IMG/VR virus record: IMGVR_UViG_3300034198_015833
Coordinates: 1 to 25,660 of that record
Length of the DNA: 25,660 nucleotides
Strand: one strand, 5' to 3'
Source of the DNA: a virus
Positions 12,732 through 20,796 of the stretch are shown piece by piece. The position numbers were made by a program, and so were the translations under genes. Position 1 is the stretch's first letter. Every line of letters begins with the position of its first letter. The notes under the pieces are model-generated. The model searched no databases. It was given only the letters and a program-made list of their open reading frames with translations, and was not told where the DNA came from.

Positions 12732-15179
12732 CTATGCCCCTAACGCAACTTCTAACGTCATAGACACCACGGTGAGGGGTAGCGGGTCGGCTTGTCTTAC
12801 AAACACTTGGCCCGAGTTGTTCCACTGCGGCGTGATCGAGATCAATATCTCATCGCTCTTTAATGCCGGTGGTGTGCCGTAGGCTTCGGTGCTACGTTGT
12901 TTGGCTTCGGTCAAATTGTTTGAGTCAGGTCCTGCAAAGATGCCTGAGCTTCTAAACACGCGCAGCCACACTTTGTTGACGTTCTTGGTTCTGCCCTGAC
13001 CGAAGGCTGCATCAATTTGTGCGTTCCAGGGAAGCGTGGTGATGTCACTGGTGATGGGCAGGCCGACCTGCACCTTGGAGCCAGCACGGTCCAAAGTAAC
13101 CGTGCCACTGGTGACGGTGCGTTGTGGGTGCACGGCGCCGTCTACCAGGATGTTGACGGTCTTGCCTTCTAGCCAAGTCAAGCCCGAGATAGAGTCTCTG
13201 GCAAAGGCGTAAGCAGTGGTGGCGGTGTTCCTGTAGGCGGCAGGCAGAACGATGTCTATGCGCGCCAGCGCGACCGTGGTGCTGGTGGTCTCGTAGATGG
13301 TGAGGCGGTAGGTTTTACCGGCAGAGTCGGTGAAGACGATGGCGTCATTCACATCGGTTGTTGCGGGATACGCAAACAGTGCGGAGCTGGCGGTGAGGGT
13401 GAGGTTTTCTTCTGGACCCCAGGTTGTGCCACCAGAGACGGTGATGGTGATGGCGCTGGTGTTGGTTGCATCAAACGTCGCACCACAGTCCACAAAGAAA
13501 GCGTCTGCGGGGTCAACGAATTGGCGTGTGTGCATGCGCTCGATATAGCGCACGCTAGAACCATTGATCGTGCGCTTGACCACCACATAGAGCACATCTT
13601 CGTTGCCTTCTGCCACGACGGTGCAGCTCTCAAAGGTGCCGTCTGTATCGTGCTGGTGCCAGCCACCGACTTGTTGTTCTGGGACATAGGTAAGCCCCAA
13701 CAATTTGCCATTTGAGCTGATGGCCCACACGATAGGTTGCGGGCTTTTGGCGTAGCACATATCGATGATGGTCAAGTTATCAAAGAGGTGCGGTGCGCGC
13801 AGAGACAAGTCGCCTGTGACGAACCCGCTGGCTTGCCAGCTATAGGCGAGTTCACGCATGTGCCCGCCCCTGGCGGCTGCGTAGATCAGGTTGTTGTTGA
13901 TGATGACGGGCTGCACGTTGCTGGCGCCGACATAGCTCTGAGGTCGCACTGAGACGGTGGTCGGTGTGATGGCATCACTGTTCACACTTGTCACGCGCCA
14001 CTCGGCGGCGCTGGTGAGGAGCACCAAGTTAGTGAGCGGCACGATATGTCGAATCGTGTTGGCCTCCCGTGCAGCGACTCTGAAGTTAATCGAGTCATCA
14101 TCTTTGGTGGGCAGTGCGTAGCCCATGTTGGATTCGGTGCCGGTGCGAGTCATCCAGATGTTTTGTGGAAAGTTGGAGGTGCCCGCAAAGCAGCGGCGTT
14201 GCTCGTAATAACTCACCGCTGCGGGGTAGTTGCCGGCTCCTGAGAAGGGGTTGTTGGAGATGAGCGGGGTCTTACCCATATCGGCGACGATGTTGTCGTC
14301 AACGAAGGTGGTGGCGTCCGACTGGCCGATGTAGCCGTAGAGGCCACCGCTGAATTTAAAGACGTTGTAGCGTTGCGCGCCACTGGCCGCAGTCCAGGTG
14401 ATGGTGTTGTAGTTGCCGGTGGTGAGGAGGTTGTTGGTACAGCTCACGATGGAGGACGCCAGGGACTCATCAATGCCGTTTGTACCCACTGAGGTGACAA
14501 CGTATTTATAGGTCGGTGTACCCGTGCCTGTGGGGGTCACAGCGACGCCTGTGGGGGCTGTGAGGGTGGAGGCGAAGGTGATGGTAGAGAGCTGCCAATT
14601 GGTAGCGCCGTAGCGCCTGATCTCGCGTGGTGCGTAGCTCGTGTGGCAGATGGTTAAGACGTCAGCGGACTGCACAAAGTGCAGCACAAAGAGGTCTGCC
14701 TCTGCGTAGGGGGACGGGATTTCGTAAGTGGTGCCTGTGAGTGCGTACCACTTGCCCGCGGCCAAGTCGGTGGCAAAGGTGCCAGAGGTGTGCGCGGTGG
14801 TGCAGTAGTAGTTGGTGCCGCCGTTGGAGCGCAGGTCCCCGATGACGTAAGCGGTGGATGTGACCCAAGCGGTGACGGCTCCGGTGTTTAGGGTTGCGCC
14901 GTTGGTGTGAAAGCGGATGTAGCCGTCTCCAAACTCGAGCACCATGGTTTGCGTGGTGGAGTAAGAAAAGGGAATGAGCCTAGTAGCTTTGGTGCTTGTT
15001 TTGACGGCATTGACGTAGGCAAAGCCGGGTCGATTGGCGACAGGGCCGTGGGGCAAGGTGATGAAATTGCGGCACAAGGACAAGCCCGTTTGGAATTTGG
15101 CGTCATCGATTCGGCCAAAGAATTCTGGGGTGAGCTCGCCACCACCAAAAGAGCGCGAGAGGGTTCTGATGTTTGGCAT
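12732..15179 (-). CDS. tail tube/nozzle protein B (T7 gp12-like) with CBM-like and Fn3-like domains
   Basis: 815 residues, ATG at 15179. The N-terminus (SRSFGGGELTPEFFGRID, then CRNFITLPHGPVANRPG) is the classic opening of podovirus tail tubular protein B / nozzle proteins. The later YEIPSPYAEADL, LHFVQSADVLTICH stretch is also typical. Two extra modules interrupt the family pattern: residues about 102-148 (AYVIGDLRSNGGTNYYCTTA, HTSG, KWYAL) resemble a CBM5/12-type carbohydrate-binding module, and residues about 206-298 (APTGVAVTPTG, TITWTAASGAQRYNVF) resemble a fibronectin type III domain. Such surface domains may help hold host surface glycans. The protein should form the distal tail tube. 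No convincing Shine-Dalgarno lies before the ATG (AAATTCCAGCAC), so translation could depend on the preceding gene or the repeats between them. Confidence 0.87.
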   Translation of the reverse strand: MPNIRTLSRSFGGGELTPEFFGRIDDAKFQTGLSLCRNFITLPHGPVANRPGFAYVNAVKTSTKATRLIPFSYSTTQTMVLEFGDGYIRFHTNGATLNTGAVTAWVTSTAYVIGDLRSNGGTNYYCTTAHTSGTFATDLAAGKWYALTGTTYEIPSPYAEADLFVLHFVQSADVLTICHTSYAPREIRRYGATNWQLSTITFASTLTAPTGVAVTPTGTGTPTYKYVVTSVGTNGIDESLASSIVSCTNNLLTTGNYNTITWTAASGAQRYNVFKFSGGLYGYIGQSDATTFVDDNIVADMGKTPLISNNPFSGAGNYPAAVSYYEQRRCFAGTSNFPQNIWMTRTGTESNMGYALPTKDDDSINFRVAAREANTIRHIVPLTNLVLLTSAAEWRVTSVNSDAITPTTVSVRPQSYVGASNVQPVIINNNLIYAAARGGHMRELAYSWQASGFVTGDLSLRAPHLFDNLTIIDMCYAKSPQPIVWAISSNGKLLGLTYVPEQQVGGWHQHDTDGTFESCTVVAEGNEDVLYVVVKRTINGSSVRYIERMHTRQFVDPADAFFVDCGATFDATNTSAITITVSGGTTWGPEENLTLTASSALFAYPATTDVNDAIVFTDSAGKTYRLTIYETTSTTVALARIDIVLPAAYRNTATTAYAFARDSISGLTWLEGKTVNILVDGAVHPQRTVTSGTVTLDRAGSKVQVGLPITSDITTLPWNAQIDAAFGQGRTKNVNKVWLRVFRSSGIFAGPDSNNLTEAKQRSTEAYGTPPALKSDEILISITPQWNNSGQVFVRQADPLPLTVVSMTLEVALGA

Positions 15180-15191
15180 GTGCTGGAATTT

Positions 15192-15217
15192 CTTTGTGTA
15201 CTTGCTTTGTGTGCTTG
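15192..15217 (-). repeat. 13-nt tandem repeat (x2, one mismatch) between the two tail tube genes
   Basis: CTTTGTGTACTTG (15192-15204) is followed directly by CTTTGTGTGCTTG (15205-15217). The pair fills most of the 47-base gap between the stop of the gp11-like gene and the start of the gp12-like gene. On the transcript it reads as A-rich, unstructured sequence just before a start codon that lacks a clear ribosome binding site. Confidence 0.7.
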
Positions 15218-15226
15218 ATTTTGTTT

Positions 15227-15895
15227 TTATCGACCGGCAATCCAGCCGACGTTTTGTGCAATTTGCGTTCTACGCTGGTTTGCGTCAGAGGTTGTTGCGC
15301 GTCCAAAGACGCTAGCAAACATAGACATGCAGCGCTTGGCTTCTGCAGCGCCCAAGTCCCCTTTGATGATGGGTCCTGCCAAGTAGCTGGCCAAGTACCA
15401 AGAGAGGGAGTCAACAAAGAGGGGTGAGAAGACGGTGGTGTCGGTGATGGTGCGGGTGTAGCGAACTACGGCATTGGCTTGGTTGGTGTAGATCACCACG
15501 CTGCCGTCTTCTAAAGTCTCTTGACTGAATGTTTGTGGGGTGTAGGCGCCTGAGCCCACGATGGGCACGCCGCTTTGGGTGAAGCCGTAGTTGCTGCCAA
15601 CGCTGTAATCATCTGCAGCGTCGCTTGCCAGGATGGAGAGGATACCGACCGCGTCACCGGGTGAGGCGTAGCAGTACTGCCATTCGGGCCAGCCTGAGCC
15701 AAGAAGGGCCAAGGTCATGCGGGTGGTGGAGAAGCCCCAAGAGTGCAGCTCGAGCAGGGAGTCGCGGGCGATGGGGTAAAAGCGCGCGCAGTGCTCTGCC
15801 TGGTTCGATCCTTCTGGGGGATCGATGGAGGAGACGGTAGCGGAGTCGCCCAAATGGCCGAGCGCTAGATTACAAATATCGACTTCGGAGGCCAT
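15227..15895 (-). CDS. tail tubular protein A / head-tail adaptor (T7 gp11-like)
   Basis: 222 residues, ATG at 15895 with AAGGT eight bases before it. The N-terminus (MASEVDICNLALGHLGDSA, then CARFYPIARDSLLELHSWGF) is the well-conserved opening of gp11-type tail adaptor proteins of podoviruses. The C-terminus (LSWYLASYLAGPIIKGD, AKRCMSMF) also fits. The family forms a dodecameric ring joining the portal to the nozzle. The gene starts only 13 bases after the U-tract of a strong terminator, so its expression must depend on read-through or a promoter I cannot identify. Confidence 0.85.
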   Translation of the reverse strand: MASEVDICNLALGHLGDSATVSSIDPPEGSNQAEHCARFYPIARDSLLELHSWGFSTTRMTLALLGSGWPEWQYCYASPGDAVGILSILASDAADDYSVGSNYGFTQSGVPIVGSGAYTPQTFSQETLEDGSVVIYTNQANAVVRYTRTITDTTVFSPLFVDSLSWYLASYLAGPIIKGDLGAAEAKRCMSMFASVFGRATTSDANQRRTQIAQNVGWIAGR

Positions 15896-15907
15896 AAATT
15901 TTTACCT

Positions 15908-15938
15908 TAAAAAAAAGGGGAGCGTGTAGCCCCCCTTT
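15908..15938 (-). terminator. rho-independent terminator between head and tail modules
   Basis: On the minus strand the stem AAAGGGGGGC pairs with GCTCCCCTTT around the loop TACAC (one G-T wobble, ten pairs) and is followed by a run of eight T. The T-run overlaps the last stem bases. It lies after the small gene at 15980-16165 and just before the gp11-like gene, like Tphi of T7, which reduces transcription past the capsid gene. Confidence 0.85.
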
Positions 15939-15979
15939 AAAACGTGCCGCTAGGAGTCGGTCACATTAGGAGGGGAGGA

Positions 15980-16165
15980 TCACTCCCCCTCTTTGAACAC
16001 GCCGTCTGCCAAGTTATCTTGTGTCTCTGATTTGCTTTCAGCTTTGGCTTTGCCTTTGACCAACTCCAAGTTGCTTCCGGCTTTACCGTCGTACTCGATG
16101 ATTTCGCCCTCTTCAACGATGGAGTTGTTGATGAAAGATTTCGTGATAACTAAATAACGTGGCAT
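15980..16165 (-). CDS. small conserved phage protein downstream of capsid decoration gene
   Basis: 61 residues, ATG at 16165 with AAGGAAAAAACCT before it. The first 37 residues (SFINNSIVEEGEIIEYDG, then KAGSNLELV) form a small beta-rich unit that I recall in short phage proteins encoded next to capsid genes. The C-terminus is a charged Lys/Ser/Glu tail. It is the last gene before the terminator at 15908-15938 and is therefore probably made at high level with the capsid. Function is unknown; a head or head-completion role is a guess from position. Confidence 0.7.
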   Translation of the reverse strand: MPRYLVITKSFINNSIVEEGEIIEYDGKAGSNLELVKGKAKAESKSETQDNLADGVFKEGE

Positions 16166-16187
16166 AGGTTTTTTCCTTTATTACTGT

Positions 16188-16616
16188 TTAGGTCACGCTA
16201 AAACCAGAAGCGTAGGTCTTAGAGTCAGCGATATCGTGTACGACGTCGGCAGTGACCGTACCGGCAGAGTAAGTGCCGACGATGGTGTACTGCGCGCCGA
16301 GGTAGCGCTGACCGTTTGCAAACACCGCAGGGTTAATGCGCACGGCTGTTTTGTAGCCAGCTACCAAGGTAGCTGTCACAACGGCGTTGGTCGCACCCAC
16401 GATGGTGGGTGAGGTCAAGGCAGCAGCAGCAGAGGTGATGACTTGGAAAGTCACGCTCGTGCCGCCAGTCAAAGCAACTGGAACAGTGAAGTACACATAG
16501 ATGTCTTCACCGGCGCCCATGTCACGGGCTACACCCAAGTCGATGGTGTTGGTGGAGACCGCTGTGGTGGTCAGGGCTTGGCCGTCGCTTAAGCGTAAGA
16601 ATGCATCGGTAATCAT
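16188..16616 (-). CDS. Bbp16-like capsid decoration/cement protein
   Basis: 142 residues, ATG at 16616 with AAGGA nine bases before it. It is beta-rich with no charged helices (MITDAFLRLSDGQALTTTAV, GAGEDIYVYFTV, RYLGAQYTIVG) and resembles Bbp16 of phage BPP-1, a protein encoded directly after the major capsid gene and thought to coat or cement the shell. The ITDAFLRLSDGQA start and YLGAQYT motif drive the call. Distance from the capsid gene is 38 bases. Confidence 0.75.
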   Translation of the reverse strand: MITDAFLRLSDGQALTTTAVSTNTIDLGVARDMGAGEDIYVYFTVPVALTGGTSVTFQVITSAAAALTSPTIVGATNAVVTATLVAGYKTAVRINPAVFANGQRYLGAQYTIVGTYSAGTVTADVVHDIADSKTYASGFSVT

Positions 16617-16654
16617 GATTGTTTTTCCTTAATATATTGAGTTAATCGCACCGC

Positions 16655-17674
16655 TTAGGACACGACAGATTCGGTGTTGAGGAGTTGGTCTACGCGGCGA
16701 AGTGGAACGCCCAGGAAAGACAGGTAGTTGTTGGGTGTACCGAATTGGCTTAAGCCCTCTTCGACCTTCAACACATACTGTGACTTGTCCATTGCAGCCA
16801 AAGCCAAACCACTGTGAACCGTGCGGTTCATGTAGAAAGCTGGACGACCCATAGCCATATTAGGAATACGGTACAGAGCGCGGGCCATCAATTTAATGAT
16901 CGCTGTAGCGGCACTAGCTGCTTGGGTGCCGGTTTGGCCAATCAAGTCAGAGATGTCGACGTTACAGATGCGAACCACATAGCGCCAGTCTTTGACGACC
17001 AGGCCGTTCTTCCACTGGTAGTGGGTGCGATAGGCTTGGTAGCGAGCGCCGGTGGAATCCCACACAGTGTTCAATCCCAAATCTTCGTGCACGAGACCAG
17101 CTTTTGAGCCTTTGGGGAAAGGACAAAAGACGGTGTTGTCGCCCCAGATCACCAAGTAGATCGAGGTGTTGTCTGAGCCAGAGCCGCCGGCAGAGAGAAT
17201 GTTTTGTGCATTACCTGCTGAGAGCGAGCTGTAGCGTGTGGCCAAGCCTAAGAACTGTTTTGGATCAGTGCCTGGGTTGCCGTAGAACAGTGTCTGCGCT
17301 TGTGTTTGATTCATCGATTCCAAGAATGCGACGTCTTCACTCAAGCGGAACTGTGAGGTGTTGCCATTCAACTCAGCCAAGTCTTTGTCGACTTCGGAGT
17401 AGGCTTCGAGCATTCCGCAAGACTCATCGACTTGTGCAGTCGTTGACTTGGTGGTTGGGATACCTTGGTTGATTGCGCGCCAGTAGACGGTTGGCAAACC
17501 CGTGCGGATCACAACGCGGTGACCGGTAGGCAAATTGCCTTCCATAAACATACAGTCTTCTAAAATCTCGTTTGACTGAGACAAGAGTTCTGCGACGACG
17601 GGAACACGACCTTCTGGATCGATACGTTTTGCCCAATCCGCGAGGGTTAGTGCTGTGGTTGCTAAGGTAGCCAT
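16655..17674 (-). CDS. major capsid protein (epsilon15 gp7 / Bbp17 type)
   Basis: 339 residues, ATG at 17674 with AAGGA seven bases before it. The sequence (ALTLADWAKRIDPEGRVPVV, YWRAINQGIPTTKSTTAQVD, VHEDLGLNTVWDSTGARYQA) matches the gp7-type capsid family of epsilon15 and BPP-1, which has the HK97 fold. Length is normal for the family. It follows the scaffold gene and precedes the decoration gene. It builds the icosahedral shell around the scaffold. Confidence 0.9.
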   Translation of the reverse strand: MATLATTALTLADWAKRIDPEGRVPVVAELLSQSNEILEDCMFMEGNLPTGHRVVIRTGLPTVYWRAINQGIPTTKSTTAQVDESCGMLEAYSEVDKDLAELNGNTSQFRLSEDVAFLESMNQTQAQTLFYGNPGTDPKQFLGLATRYSSLSAGNAQNILSAGGSGSDNTSIYLVIWGDNTVFCPFPKGSKAGLVHEDLGLNTVWDSTGARYQAYRTHYQWKNGLVVKDWRYVVRICNVDISDLIGQTGTQAASAATAIIKLMARALYRIPNMAMGRPAFYMNRTVHSGLALAAMDKSQYVLKVEEGLSQFGTPNNYLSFLGVPLRRVDQLLNTESVVS

Positions 17675-17687
17675 ATAAATTTCCTTA

Positions 17688-17709
17688 AATTAATGTTGAA
17701 TTAATGTTG
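17688..17709 (-). repeat. perfect 11-nt tandem repeat (x2) across scaffold stop codon
   Basis: AATTAATGTTG (plus strand) occurs at 17688-17698 and again at 17699-17709 with no gap. The TAA stop of the scaffold gene (17701-17703) lies in the right-hand unit. The other unit forms the AT-rich leader just ahead of the capsid ribosome binding site. Confidence 0.7.
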
Positions 17710-18378
17710 TGACTGGTTCGGATACAACTGAGACGAGAAGTCCCGGTTGGCTTGTCGAGCTGCTGTGCCGGCTGGCACAAAGCTGTCTTCGCTAATGGTT
17801 TTGCCAGCTCTGTAGAACGCTCGGATGAGTTCCGGGTGATCTCCAAGGCCGCTCTCGTTGAGTAGCGTTTGCAACTCAGGAGTTCCAAAAGCTTTCAAAG
17901 CCTTCATCGCAACTTTCAAGTTTTGGTCGAGCTGGACTCCACCAATTTCTTTGTCAGCTTTTGTCGACTCTGTCCATTGGGCCTTTATCTCCGCTTGCGC
18001 TTGAGCTTGACGCTCTTGCATAGCGGGTGCGAGCTTACTGAGCATGGCCTGTGCGGTTTCCTGATTTAGACCGGCATCCTTGGCGAATTCCGAGAAAGCG
18101 TTTAAAGATGCCTCGTCCATGGGGACGTTTTCAGGCAACTTGAAATCGTATTTCTCTGGAACGTCTGGCTTGGTGTCCAGAGCGTTCTTGTCGCCTTCTT
18201 TGCCATCACCCTCGGCAGTGTTTGCTGCATCCTGGGTTGGTTCTAAAGCAGTGGTTGGGCTTTGTGTTGCAGCCGCGTCAAGAGCAGGCGCCGGCGCGCT
18301 TGTGCTATCAACCGTGGCTGCGCTAGATGCATCACCTTCAGTGGTCGTTGCGGTGGTCATCGTCTGATTTTCTGACAT
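17701..18378 (-). CDS. capsid scaffolding protein
   Basis: 225 residues. The ATG at 18378 has AAGGAG seven bases upstream, so the start lies within the end of the preceding gene (41-base overlap). The N-terminal third is a disordered Ala/Thr/Ser/Asp-rich tail. Residues about 74-90 (VPEKYDFKLPENVPMDEA) are the hallmark of this scaffold family. A helical middle (ETAQAMLSKLAPAMQERQAQ) and a conserved GDHPELIRAFYRAGKTI segment follow. The protein guides capsid assembly from inside the procapsid and then leaves. Its place directly before the major capsid gene supports the call. Confidence 0.85.
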   Translation of the reverse strand: MSENQTMTTATTTEGDASSAATVDSTSAPAPALDAAATQSPTTALEPTQDAANTAEGDGKEGDKNALDTKPDVPEKYDFKLPENVPMDEASLNAFSEFAKDAGLNQETAQAMLSKLAPAMQERQAQAQAEIKAQWTESTKADKEIGGVQLDQNLKVAMKALKAFGTPELQTLLNESGLGDHPELIRAFYRAGKTISEDSFVPAGTAARQANRDFSSQLYPNQSQH

Positions 18379-18679
18379 CGTTTTGCTCCTTGAGCATTAA
18401 CGCGTACTGGTCTGGACTGCTCTCGTTAATTTGTGCCATAAGCATCAAACCGACATTGCGCTGGCCCTCTCTAAAGAAGGTCTCGCTGTTGCCTGTAAAC
18501 GAAGAGCGATACACACCAGTGCGCTCCAGCAGGCGCCACACTATGCGACGCCCTCTTTTGCTTCCCATGAGCCACTTGAAATCTTCTTTCTCCTGTTCGT
18601 TGGCTTGTTTGTTGCGCTCTTCGGATTGCTCCTTGTAGCGCTCTTGCCCTCGCAGGTCCAGTGGATCAAAGTAGCTCAT
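18338..18679 (-). CDS. Bbp19-like phage protein
   Basis: 113 residues, ATG at 18679; the upstream sequence has only a weak ribosome binding site. The core (DFKWLMGSKRGRRIVWRLLE, RTGVYRSSFTGNSETFFREG, QRNVGLMLMAQI) closely fits Bbp19 of BPP-1 and its many phage relatives encoded between portal and scaffold. The N-terminal 35 residues are a charged helix rich in Glu, Gln and Lys. The precise role is unknown; a part in head assembly is inferred from its position. The last 41 bases overlap the scaffold gene, which implies coupled translation. Confidence 0.85.
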   Translation of the reverse strand: MSYFDPLDLRGQERYKEQSEERNKQANEQEKEDFKWLMGSKRGRRIVWRLLERTGVYRSSFTGNSETFFREGQRNVGLMLMAQINESSPDQYALMLKEQNDVRKSDDDHRNDH

Positions 18680-18719
18680 GTGTCGCTAATTTATTCGCAA
18701 TACGTTGGATAACGCGCAC

Positions 18720-18745
18720 GCAGATTAATCTTCTGATTAGTCTGC
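18720..18745 (-). other. intergenic hairpin
   Basis: GCAGA-C-TAATC, loop AGAA, GATTA-A-TCTGC on the minus strand gives ten pairs with one internal C-A mismatch. It is in the 69-base gap before the Bbp19-like gene, four bases past the TAA stop of the gene upstream. No T-run follows in either direction, so it is not a classical terminator. It may be an RNA processing or stability element. Confidence 0.5.
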
Positions 18746-18748
18746 ACA

Positions 18749-19075
18749 TTAATCCGCATCAGGTCCATACAACATCGACGCTGCTTGGGCTGAATTAGGT
18801 GCACCGTTTTTCTTAACGTCGATGTCTGTCAACTGGATGCACAGATAGATGTCTTTGCCACCGCTGTCGTCCGCTGCTTCGAGCTCCTCAGTAGCGCGGG
18901 TGACCATGCCCTTCGCTTGGATGGTGACCATCTGGCCCGCATTCATGATGGTGCTGATGCCTAATGCTTCGCACTGTTCACCGTTCAAACGTATCTCGGT
19001 GCCGTAACCGTAGGGGTTCTCAGTGGGTGTCTCGTACTCCGCATCTGCTTCTTGTTTCAAACTTATTAATGCCAT
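18749..19075 (-). CDS. small conserved head-module protein between portal and Bbp19-like genes
   Basis: I chose the ATG at 19075 (108 residues) because GGAG stands seven bases before it; a TTG two codons upstream at 19081 would overlap the portal stop and lies too close to the GGAG. The sequence (MALISLKQEADAEYETPTEN, YGYGTEIRLNGEQCEALGIS) is a beta-rich small protein seen in many podovirus head clusters next to the portal. The middle (GQMVTIQAKGMVTRA) and the YLCIQLTDIDVKK strand suggest a barrel. It may stabilise or decorate the capsid, but that is inference; no catalytic motif is visible. Confidence 0.75.
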   Translation of the reverse strand: MALISLKQEADAEYETPTENPYGYGTEIRLNGEQCEALGISTIMNAGQMVTIQAKGMVTRATEELEAADDSGGKDIYLCIQLTDIDVKKNGAPNSAQAASMLYGPDAD

Positions 19076-19077
19076 GA

Positions 19078-20796
19078 TCAAACTCCATTGGGGGTTGGTG
19101 AGTTGTAGCCAGAGAACATGCCCATGACGTCAGTCAATGCGTTTTGTCCTCCCGTGTTTGCGCCGGCCAGCTTGGAGGCTGTGTCTGCGGTTTGGTTCAA
19201 CATCGCTGAGCGTTGCGCGGCCAATGCCTGTTTGCTGCGCTCTTGGCGAATCAGGGCGACCTGCTCGCCTGGCACGATCAGCTCAGGACTAATGCCAAGC
19301 ATCTCGCTGTATTCATCGGCCCATTTGTCTGAGTCAAATTTATCGAGCACGTCAGGTTTGAAAGAAGCCATCGAACCTAAGTTAGCTACAAAGCGGTCGA
19401 CGCCGTTGGTCGCGACTGCACGCTGCGCTTGCGCCAACATAGAGACAAACTCCACATTGATCTCCATGCCTTGCAGCTCCTCAGGAGGAGGCGGCACGAG
19501 ACCGGCTTCCAGCATGCGCGCAAACGTCATCTCGATCATCGGATCAAGCAACTCGTTGTGTAAGCGCTCAAGCACGGGGCCCAGCATCAAGAGCTTTTCT
19601 TCATGGCGCTCGGCTACTTCTGTGGCTGTCATGCGTGCATCGGTTTGGTTGGCCAACATCAAGAAGAGGTCTGCGTAGAAGGAGCCTCGGATGCGCTCGC
19701 GCACGTCCCCAATGTCCATCAACAAGTGACTCAAATCGAGGTTCACATCAAACGCTGTTTTGATACCGCCGCTTTGGCCCGACATGTCTACAAAGGACAC
19801 ACCACCAGGCATGGTCTCGATGTCACGGTTCTTCATCGAAGTGGGTACTTGCAGTGGGGGCTTAGTCTTGTAGTCGATGGCCTGCGCTTTTCGGAGCTGC
19901 TCGTGCTGGAGCTGCTTGATGTCACCGAGTGCTTCCATGCCTGGGCCGTTGCCGTAGATGTCACCACCGGCGGTGGCCCAACGGGGTGAGAGTGCAGGAA
20001 ACTGCTTGTAGCCAGACTCGCGCAAGTACTTGCCCTCTTTGGCATTCAACTCAAAGTAGCACGACGCATAGGGCATGTTCTTCGCGTCCTTCATGCGTGG
20101 GTCCCGGTCGACTCGGGGCTCAATCGCGTGCACGATGGTGATCCACTGATCCAAGCTGCCACGGTCATGCATGTTCTTAACCGATGGGCTTACGTTGTCA
20201 ATCCCAAACTCTCCCACCAACTCGGCCACCGTCTTTTGAAACTCACGGTAGATGGTGTTAACTGTGCCGCGGTAGTCGGTCGCTAGTGCGTACTCACCGC
20301 AGGTCAATGGGTAGTGACGAATCACATCGTCGTAGTCATCCATCACGATAGAAGCAGCCGTGCCGTAGGCACCGAGCTCCTCATACATGCTGTGCAGTGC
20401 GCGGTAGGTGTTGCCCTTGCTAAATATCCGCAACATCATCTGCGTGTTCTCATGCAACCAGACTTTGACAGCGGGGCTCTTCATAAGATCAGGGTCGCCA
20501 ACGCCTAAGCGAAACCAAGGTCTTGCTGGGCTTGTCATGCCACTCATCATGCCGGCAGCTAGTACGCGCAGTGCACGCGTGCCGGTTGAGTCATAGATGT
20601 TGTTGTGTCGCTTCCAGCCCTTGTCTCGGTCTTGAATGAAAAAGCGCCCGGATCGCGGCAGCATGTAGTCCGATATCTCTTTCCAGTGCGACAACCAGGT
20701 CGCACGCTCAGACTTCAATGCACCCCAGCGGGTGAAGAGCTTGTCGCGTTTGGGGGATTTGCTGTTGGACTGTGCGTCAGAGGTGTATTCGCTCAT
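19078..20796 (-). CDS. portal protein (head-to-tail connector)
   Basis: 572 residues, ATG at 20796 directly abutting the TAA of the gene before it. The family signature is clear: LFTRWGALKSERATWLSHWK, SDYMLPRSGRFF, GMMSGMTSPARPWFRLGV near residues 82-98, and MYEELGAYGTAASIVMDDYD. This is the podovirus 'head to tail connecting protein' family (T7 gp8 type). It forms the twelve-subunit ring through which DNA is packaged and ejected and on which the capsid nucleates. Length is normal. The C-terminal 60 residues are Ala/Gln-rich and probably form the inner helical barrel. Confidence 0.92.
   Translation of the reverse strand: MSEYTSDAQSNSKSPKRDKLFTRWGALKSERATWLSHWKEISDYMLPRSGRFFIQDRDKGWKRHNNIYDSTGTRALRVLAAGMMSGMTSPARPWFRLGVGDPDLMKSPAVKVWLHENTQMMLRIFSKGNTYRALHSMYEELGAYGTAASIVMDDYDDVIRHYPLTCGEYALATDYRGTVNTIYREFQKTVAELVGEFGIDNVSPSVKNMHDRGSLDQWITIVHAIEPRVDRDPRMKDAKNMPYASCYFELNAKEGKYLRESGYKQFPALSPRWATAGGDIYGNGPGMEALGDIKQLQHEQLRKAQAIDYKTKPPLQVPTSMKNRDIETMPGGVSFVDMSGQSGGIKTAFDVNLDLSHLLMDIGDVRERIRGSFYADLFLMLANQTDARMTATEVAERHEEKLLMLGPVLERLHNELLDPMIEMTFARMLEAGLVPPPPEELQGMEINVEFVSMLAQAQRAVATNGVDRFVANLGSMASFKPDVLDKFDSDKWADEYSEMLGISPELIVPGEQVALIRQERSKQALAAQRSAMLNQTADTASKLAGANTGGQNALTDVMGMFSGYNSPTPNGV

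Noticed and set aside
15103-15417. 104-aa minus-strand ORF bridging the two tail tube genes
   Set aside because: Overlaps both real genes in another frame, has low-quality composition and no ribosome binding site.
19118-19678. 186-aa plus-strand ORF opposite the portal gene
   Set aside because: Ser/Ala/Cys-rich antisense shadow without a credible start context.
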